64,000 bases of DNA from Melieria omissa. Taxonomy: Eukaryota > Arthropoda > Insecta > Diptera > Ulidiidae. Shown here piece after piece: positions 57,098 through 64,000 of this stretch. Position numbers and translations under genes: made by a program. Within the stretch, counting starts at the first letter, position 1; each line of letters begins with the position of its first letter. The stretch lies in assembly GCA_963971225.1 (NCBI GenBank), contig OZ020268.1, forward strand, positions 39,439,348 through 39,503,347. The letters are read 5' to 3'. The notes under the pieces were generated by a model. That model saw nothing but the letters and a program-made list of their open reading frames with translations, had not been told where the DNA came from and searched no databases.

Positions 57098-58895
57098 TGA
57101 AGATTATATGCAGAGAAATTAACCGTACGTGGGTTCCGAGAGCTCCTAATGGCTCTGATCTAACTTCTACTTCATCGGCAAAAAATTCCAATGAATTTTT
57201 AAAAAATTTTCAATCATCACCGATCTTAGTTTATTGATATTTGAGTGGAATTTTTGAGTGGATTTTTTGAACACTCAATACATTTCCTGAAGCCAGACAG
57301 TGACTTGAATCATTTTTAATGAGCTTCTCAGCAGCTAATATCATTAAATGTTTTATGCTTTGAATGATTTCTAAAATTTTTGATTTATACATATAGAAAC
57401 TATGTAGGTGATGTATACACTAAACGATTCATTTGACTTCCAAATCAACTGCAACTCGATCCAATCTGTGCGCTGCTATCAAAACAGAAACTTGAGTCAC
57501 ATTAAACAACATAAAAAAATGTATTTCCTGCTTTCATTTCGTTCAATTGTTTTGCTAATTCATACGAAATTTTTTTTTACGAAATTTCACTGCTGCCAAT
57601 AATATTTTAAAGCATATTTCCGCACGTTTAAAATGTGTTTTTGGCTGCAACAAATTTGCACAAAACATGTGGCCGACGCAACGTGTGCAGCACTTCGCCA
57701 AAAATCAATCTGCAACTTGTGGTTTTCGTGCCCCGAAAAATGAAAAAAGCGCAGTGCGTCTGTTATGCCAAGCAATTTTTAATGTTCGGACGGCAAATTA
57801 TAATAACGAAATTGGTTAATAAATGCGGCTCAAACAACTGACACTTTGTCAAGAAACATTTTTCGGCGCAAATGTTTGTGCAGCTGGCTTTCGATTTTGC
57901 CAAATGTGCTTTGGAAATTTCTCCAAAACCAAAAACAATAAAAAATTGCATATTAAAAAAAACTTTATTGTTAACAAAAAAAAAACTCAAAAACGATTTT
58001 TTGTGCTTTGCCGCATATTTGTTTTTATTCGCGTGCAGCAACTGCTGCTCAATTTGTTGTTGTAATTGTTGTTCTAATGCTTGTCGTGCGATTTGTGGTG
58101 TTGTTTTTTATTATTGTTATTATTGTTGTTGTTGTTGTTGTTGTTGTTGTGGGGGCTATTAAAAGCACCAGCAACACGTTGCAGTCTAACTAACTAATTG
58201 GGAAATCAACTTCGAGTGCGCTACGTGCAGGTGTTTCTTCTCTCTCGCTGCGTTTCTATTTTATTTTATAGAAAATCACCACAACTTTTTTCTTGTTGCT
58301 TAGTTGCTTTGTTGTTGTTGCGGCAAAAACAAAAAAAAATAAATAAATACTAGTAGTTAGCAAAAACAACGACACGTTTGTGCATACAGCGATTAGTGTT
58401 GTTGTTGTTTCTATTGTTGACTGCCGGTTGTAGCCAATTTACATATTTCACTGGCGGCTACAGCAATCGACAAACAGCAACCGCAACAACAATAACAACA
58501 ACAGCGGCAGCATCGAGTGCTTGGCACCGCACAAAACAGCAGCCAACCAACCAACCAACCAGTCGAAGGGAACAAATGTTTGCGCCGCCGATTGGATTTC
58601 TCGGGGCTTCTCGACGTCGCAGGGACTCTACTCCACCAAGTAAACATTGTGCAATCTTCAGAGCGGTTCACATGTGTGCATATGGTTTTCGTTAGATCTG
58701 ACGACATGCGGTTCGCAACCCATGGTTGGGGCCCTCGCCATGCGAATCACATTTGCTTAGATTTTTTGCTACTTTGTCAAACCGTATTTGATTCGAAAAT
58801 TCCATATTTTATTTTTAGGGGTCATAAAAAATATATTTTAATTTTTTAAAATATATTTTTTAATGAGAATTGAACTTTATAGACACCAAGGTTTT
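57098..58895. other. Noncoding stretch with (GTT)n tracts
   Basis: (GTT)n runs lie at about 58122-58150, 58310 and 58398; CAACAA near 58485; CCAACCAACCAACCA near 58546. A-rich runs lie at 57952-57985. No domain-bearing frame was found. Confidence 0.6.
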
Positions 58896-58899
58896 GGGT

Positions 58900-59560
58900 C
58901 CATTAAACACTCACTACTCCTTTTGTCCAAATTTTTAATCCATCCTTGACTTGTGAAACCTTCTAGTGGTCAGTCTAACTTCTGATTTGACTTCTGAACT
59001 CTTCTACGGGTCAGTCCAACTTCTGACTTGACTTCTGAACTCTTCCACTGAACAATTTGTCTCCCGACGTGATTTCTGAACTCTTCTGCTGGACCGTCTA
59101 ACTTCTGATTTGACTTCTGAACTCTTAGACTGGGCAGTCTACCTTTTAACTTTACTTCGGAATTCTTTCACTGGACAGTCTAACTTCTCTTTTGATTTAT
59201 GAACTCTATCACTGCATAGTCTAACTTCTTACTTGACATCTGAACTGTTTCACTAGACAATCTAACTTCTAACATGACTTGTAAACTCTTCCAGCGGTCA
59301 ATCTAACTTCTGACTTGACTTCTGAACTATTCTACTGAACAATTGGTCTCCTGACTTGATTTCTGAACTCTTCTGCTGGACAATCTAACTTCTGACTTGA
59401 CTTCTGAACTCTTCCACTGGGCAGTCTACCTTCTAACTTGACTGCAGAACTCTTTTACTGTTCACTGTTGCTTCTGACTTCATTTCTAAAATCTTCAACT
59501 TAACAGTCTAACTTCTGACTGGACTTCAAAACTCCACTCGAAAACTCGTATTAACTGACA
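58900..59560. repeat. Minisatellite, about 45-60-bp unit, about 12 copies
   Basis: Units follow the pattern CTTCTGACTTGACTTCTGAACTCTTC(T/C)ACTGG.CAGTCTAA, quoted here as GACTTGACTTCTGAACTCTT and ACTGG.CAGTCTAA. The array begins near 58940 and fades by 59540. Copies differ at about one base in six. The plus strand is pyrimidine-rich. Confidence 0.92.
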
Positions 59561-60750
59561 GTTTTCGAAACAGTCATAAAAGTTGACATTGAGCTTGTTG
59601 TCTTTGGCGCCTCAGATTCACAATCTCATCTCTTACGCATCTTTGAAAGATTTCCAGACTTCGTTACCGGTTGTAGTCCCTCACCAGGTACCTCTTCCAT
59701 CTACGGAAGATTCCCAGAGAAACTAAATCCATTCATGACAGCACATTGTCCATATTGTTGCTCACACGTGGTAGTACACGACTACAAGAACCATACAGAA
59801 GATGTCTTGACATACGTGTCTCTAGACGATATAATGTAATGCAATGATTATCGCTCGTGCCGAAATCTTGAAATGTTTGTTGTTCCCCTTAGATCATCCG
59901 GAGTTGTACTAATATGACTTTTCGGTGATATTTGCATCAGGTCCTCATCATTGAGGCTACAATTTTCTAGAAACATTGCACGTCTGCTTATGTAATTATA
60001 TGATCTTTTTTCTCTATTGTCAAAATCTGCAGAATCTGTGGAACATTTTTAGAAGAACTAAGTGTGGTCATTCTAGGACAATGTTCTTGTTTTTGCTCTA
60101 AGAAAAGTTATGTGTAGAAGACTATAATTCACTTACCCAATGATTTAAAGTTATGCAAAGAGACTACTGATCTGTCTGCTTTATCTATAGAAACATTTAA
60201 TGGCAGGGATTATTCTTTGATCGGTTTCCTAACTGAGCTGAAATTGTTGCTAAGTTAAAGTCAAAGTAAGTGAAGTAAAGTGTCACCTGAAACAAATTTT
60301 TGTATCAACTCTTAAGCTTATTTTTTTTCGATTGTAGGAAGAAGAAAGAAAGCATCTAATTAGTGTGTCTCATGGAATACGAAGCATTGTGTTGGTTTCA
60401 GTAAGAAACTGACGTCAAGTATGATTTTAAATTTAAGATACGATTTGATTTTGTCCTTAAAGTAACTTGGGTGATTCGAGTTAAAAAGGACATTGGCTAG
60501 AAATTCGATCTGCATATATTTGGTACTAATCGGAGTTAAAATGTCTGACTAACAAGCAAAATGAGGGAATATTTTAATCATGTGAAATGCATGCTGACTA
60601 CTTGATTGGTTCGTGCGTGAAATGTTGGCATATCTTCTTAAATCATACGTTATACGTAGGTCAATAAAAGTGACTGATTCGAGGAGAGCTCACTTAGGTC
60701 ATAGAGGCTCGATTCGATACAATAGTTAAGTATATTTGGTAATTGAGGGC
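59561..60750. other. No recognised feature
   Basis: Mixed sequence; a few segments (59600-59830) look like decayed coding or transposon DNA but no domain is recognisable. Confidence 0.4.
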
Positions 60751-60758
60751 TTCCTCTT

Positions 60759-60953
60759 CTAGAGAAAACTAATGTAAGTGCAATCCGAATGAATAGAAAA
60801 GTAAGTTTTTATTTCTTCTCTGGACAAGAAGTCCATGTAACACCTGTAGAAATCATTGAAGAATAAGCTCAATCTTTCCGTGTGGCTGTCTACCAGACAG
60901 TGACCCTTTAGAACACCAATCATTATTCTCAGTAGGTGTCTTTCATGTAACAA
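60759..60953 (-). pseudogene. LINE C-terminal relic related to the 31-kb LINE
   Basis: The minus strand reads LRIMIGVLKGHCLVDSHTERLS, then YRCYMDF. The 31-kb LINE reads LKVMTGMLSGHCLLNMHRARLG, then CRFCMDE at the same spacing. So this is a decayed fragment of that family. The surrounding frames (to about 61290) have no recognisable domain. Confidence 0.65.
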
Positions 60954-61299
60954 AAGTTCTCAAGAATCACAGAGATTTATGCGAGGCATGCAAATAGCTA
61001 AAGTAAAAAGAATTTATGTTAAACAACAAAAAAGTATTTTGCAAAGTTCGCCGGTGGTTTGAAGAGTTTATAGAGCGGGCCATATCCCTAAATAAAACAC
61101 GTGGCAATCCATAGACGGCATCGAAAGTAATGAAAAGCATCGATAGCAACACAACTGTTTGACTGTTATTTCAACGAATTTTATATAACAATTTACAACT
61201 TGACCTCCTGTGTACTTGTGCTTCATTATCTGGAAGGAGTAACTCCTCTTTTGAAATTCGAGGGGATCTCTATAGGTCGATAGGACCATTTACAGACTA

Positions 61300-62110
61300 A
61301 AATTCACACTCTCCTAGACTTCGTAAAGAACTCAATATGGTTCAATGAGTGAACATACATAAGTTCGTTTATGTAAATGTGGTATCACAATGGACCTTAA
61401 TGGCCTATGTGGGCTCTGCATTGGAACGGCCGCTTCTATCTTGTCTTTGACAATCAAAAGAATCTAGTCAATAGGATTCAGGGTCTACTAACTGGTTCAA
61501 TGAGCAAGCGAACTTAAGTTCGATTGATTGTGATGTTTATGAACTTGTCTCGCATTATTTAGGAGAAACAAGACTCAGCTGGGTAAATTTTTTCCGACAA
61601 TCGAGGGAATCTAGTCGATAGGAGATATCCAGAAGAAGAAAGACTCTTCTTCGTCACTCTAGGGAATCTAGTCGATAGGACTATTCACAGTGCTTTATCC
61701 AGGAGAAGAAAAACTCTTCTTCGTCACTCTAGGAGATCTATTCGATAGGTGTATTCAGGGTCTACTAGTTAGGCTTCGTAAGGAGCTCAAGGTTAGGTTC
61801 AAACTGATTTAATGAATGAGTGAACTTAAGTTGTATTGATTGTGGTGTATTTTATCTCGCATTATCCAGAAGAAGTAGAACTCAGCTGGGCAACTTTTTC
61901 GTCGACACTTTAGGGGTCTAGTCGATAGGACTATTCACAGTTTATTAGGCTTCGTAAGGAGCTCAAACTGGTTCAATGAGTGAGCAACCTTAAGTTCAAC
62001 TAATTGTGTTATCACAATGGGACTTAATAGCCTAGATGGGCTCTGTCATGGAATGGGCTCTTGTCGGTATTCCTAGTTTACTAGGCTTCGTAACTCCATT
62101 AACTGTTGGA
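61300..62110. repeat. Degenerate tandem repeats with a CACAATGG..CTTAATGGCCT box
   Basis: Recurring boxes are TAGGCTTCGTAAGGAGCTCAA (quoted as GGCTTCGTAAGGAGCTCA), GGTTCAATGAGTGA, GAATCTAGTCGATAGGA, CAGGAGAAGAAAAACTC and GTATCACAATGGACCTTAAT. They appear in a similar order at about 61310-61480, 61480-61660, 61660-61800 and 61900-62090. The CACAATGG box resembles a LINE 3'UTR. The array is old and irregular. Confidence 0.7.
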
Positions 62111-63150
62111 TATCTGGTATTTGGTTCAAAAATGTTGAGGAAATATACAAAAGTTGTGAGGGAGAAAACGTTTAGTAGGTAAAGATGTCTTGAATCTGTC
62201 TTAAATTACCATCTACTTGTACCTTTTTGTGAAATCCTGAAGAGATAATAAAAGTTGTCTTTTTAACTTTCAATCGCTATTTGATTTCGTGCTGTTTTTC
62301 ACTCATGTTTTGAGACAATGTTAATTCGCCATAAAATGTTCGCAATCTGTATCTAGAAATTGTTACTAATAACACAACAAATCAATCAATTGAGATTTTT
62401 TCAAAAGATTTTGTTAAAATTCATAGCGCCTGTTTGTTGTTGGAGATAATGTCGAATTCATAAGTAGTTCATCTTCTTCACTCACTATTCTATTCTCAAC
62501 AAAATTCTAAGAGATTTTCAACTAAAATTTCTTTATATACTCGTAGCGTGTTTGGGCGGCGAGTGCGAGTGCACTGATGCCAGAAATCAAAGCAGCGCAA
62601 ATATTTAATGCAGCGTATCGCATCACATTTGCATTTTATGCGCGGCATTATTTTTTCTAGCCACTCCTGTCTCTCTCCTCGTCGCCCCCTTTTGCGAGTG
62701 TATTTTATTTTTCTTACTGCTATTGTTGTTGTTTTTATTGTTGTTATATGCACATTTACAATGAAGTTAGTTGCGGTTGTTTTTCATCGGCCCACACCTT
62801 GTTTGCCGAAGCGGTGCCGCTCTGTATTTTATTGTTTAGCAACAACAAAAAGCTAAATAAAAATAAAAACAAGAAGAAAAAGAAGAAAACGTCATTATGG
62901 CGCTCGAGAAAATGCACTAACAACGCCAACATCATTATTAGCCCTGGCGGCAAATGCAACAACAACAACAATGGCAAAATCATTGTCAGCATCAAAAACT
63001 GGCAACACGAATTTTCCCACGATTTTTCATCAATTTGACTGGTGCAGCGTTGCATTTGCGTGCGCGTTGCGTTGCACTTGCCGCATGCAAATGTCGGACA
63101 TGTGTGGGCGATGGGAGCGGCAAGTGGTGTCAATTGAAAGGGTGATGCGT
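62111..63150. other. Noncoding stretch with (GTT/CAA)n tracts
   Basis: GTTGTTGTT near 62722, an A/G-rich run AAAAACAAGAAGAAAAAGAAG near 62867 (quoted as AACAAGAAGAAAAAGAAG) and CAACAACAACAACAA near 62958. The 62560-63140 part is more balanced in composition. No gene recognised. Confidence 0.55.
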
Positions 63151-63154
63151 TGAA

Positions 63155-63840
63155 AAAGTTTAATTATAAAAATTAGAAAAATTATTTAAAAAATGTTTTA
63201 AAATTTTTGTAAATTTATACAACTTTTTCTAAGCAAATTTGAAATTTTTTTAATGGGAACGTGATTTTAATTGTTTGATTTTGAGTTTTTTTTTTAATTT
63301 TTTTGTTACCAATATTATAAAAATAATTAAAAAAATTTATGTGAATTTTGAAACTTTAACCTGAACAAATTTAAAATTTGTTGAGTGAGAAATAATTTTG
63401 ATTTATTTGAGTTATTTTAAAAAAATGTGTTTCTTATCAATATTATAAAATAATTTAAGAAAATTTATGTGAATTTTTATTTTCAGGTAAAAACCTGAAC
63501 AAATTTTAACTTTTCGAGTGGGAAAGCGTTTTTGATTGATTGTTTGATTTTGAGTTTTTTAAAAAGTTTTTTCTGACCAATATTATAAAAATAATTGAAA
63601 AAATGTATGTGAATTCTTAAAACTTTTAAATAAACAAATTTGATTTGATTTTGTGAGTGGGGAAATGATGTTGATTGATTTAAGTTATTTTTAAAAAAGT
63701 TTTTTTTTTACTAAAATTAGAAAAATAACTAAAACCATTTATGAGATTTTTTTAAATTTTTTCCTTCACAAATTTGAAATTTTTTAAGTGGGAAATCGAT
63801 TTTGATTGCTTTTATTTAGTATTTTATGTTTTCAAAAACA
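63155..63840. repeat. AT-rich tandem array, about 135-bp unit, five copies
   Basis: Boxes ACCAATATTATAAAAATAATT (quoted as CAATATTATAAAAATAATT), TTTATGTGAATTTT, AACAAATTTGAAATTTTT and GTGGGAAA.GATTTTGATTG recur in order. Anchors lie near 63166, 63311, 63439, 63579 and about 63712. The first and last copies are the most diverged. Confidence 0.85.
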
Positions 63841-64000
63841 TTCAGCTGCAGTTTGACATTCCGTTACTTTTATAAAATTTTGGTAAATTTTTAACAGTGT
63901 CGATTTCTCCTGTCACTGTCAGTGTCACCGCCTTCTTTAAGTCCAACAATAATGGCGCCGCTCCTGTAGCGCCTCAATATTTCTCTCACACCTTCTAGTA
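63841..64000. other. Window end, no feature recognised
   Basis: The last 160 bp return to balanced composition (GTCACTGTCAGTGTCACC near 63913). It is too short to classify. Confidence 0.4.

Noticed and set aside
56742..57122. 126-codon frame of His-Ile-Thr-Ser repeats
   Set aside because: It is a translation of the (CATCA)n satellite; pentamers stay open in several frames.
61068..61290. Minus-strand frame upstream of the 60.8-kb LINE relic as LINE ORF2
   Set aside because: No RNase H or reverse transcriptase motif could be seen, so the relic was limited to 60759-60953.

Overview
The window is eukaryotic nuclear DNA from an insect, most likely a dipteran and plausibly a true fruit fly (Tephritidae); the species-level guess is inference. 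Reasons: AT-rich intergenic sequence, abundant (CAA/GTT)n and (CA/GT)n microsatellites, recurrent TGGCAACACTG motifs, mariner, PIF/Harbinger, piggyBac-type and hAT-type DNA elements, a copia element primed from half of initiator tRNA-Met, and LINEs with pentanucleotide tails. I found no bacterial-type operon, no CRISPR array, no free-standing tRNA or rRNA gene, and no convincing host protein-coding exon. The only intact protein-coding gene is the Gag-Pol of a young copia retrotransposon.

Layout: 1-4613, a complete copia element (204-4460, identical 169-bp LTRs, 5-bp target duplication) inside an (ATTTT)n satellite. 4.6-7.4 kb, noncoding with (CAA)n and (CA)n tracts. 7.8-9.95 kb, a degenerate tandem array carrying a LINE tail fragment and an internally deleted mariner. 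11.1-12.1 kb, a hAT-like miniature element with its right half tandemly amplified. 15.0-16.3 kb, a nested minisatellite. 18.0-18.26 kb, a mariner relic. 18.96-22.1 kb, a 2-kb polypyrimidine tract interrupted by a 1.2-kb PIF/Harbinger element. 24.5-28.2 kb, an AT-rich tandem array interrupted by a 5'-truncated LINE with a 13-bp target duplication. 30.5-31.98 kb, a second LINE whose RNase H codons are split by a tRNA-derived SINE. 32.9-33.4 kb, a LINE tail fragment beside a hAT-type MITE. 35.0-37.6 kb, TTCGGC-motif repeats holding a deleted irritans-type mariner and a 252-bp piggyBac-type MITE. 37.6-38.5 kb, a 192-bp satellite. 40.7-42.8 kb, two adjacent minisatellites, the second split by a LINE tail. 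44.4-45.5 kb, a minisatellite and a LINE relic. 47.3-48.7 kb, repeats bounded by GTTGCCAG-type ends. 48.75-51.66 kb, a GC-richer block that ends in a strong splice-donor-like site and may be a host promoter/5'UTR. 52.0-53.5 kb, a tandem array whose units each carry a hairpin with apparent compensatory changes. 54.8-55.7 kb, a 21-bp satellite. 56.3-57.1 kb, a LINE relic, a SINE 3' end and a (CATCA)n satellite that seems to have grown from the SINE tail. 58.9-59.6, 61.3-62.1 and 63.1-63.8 kb, further private minisatellites.

The theme is two alternating kinds of intergenic DNA: AT-rich blocks built from unrelated, decayed local tandem arrays that often host transposon insertions, and more balanced blocks rich in (CAA)n and (CA)n that lack arrays. 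Nested insertions give relative ages: arrays before the LINEs, mariner and Harbinger within them; LINE before SINE; satellite before copia. I saw no convincing new gene system. The observations most worth checking are the covarying hairpin array, the SINE-derived satellite, the duplicated Harbinger end with a palindromic subterminal box, and the intact copia.
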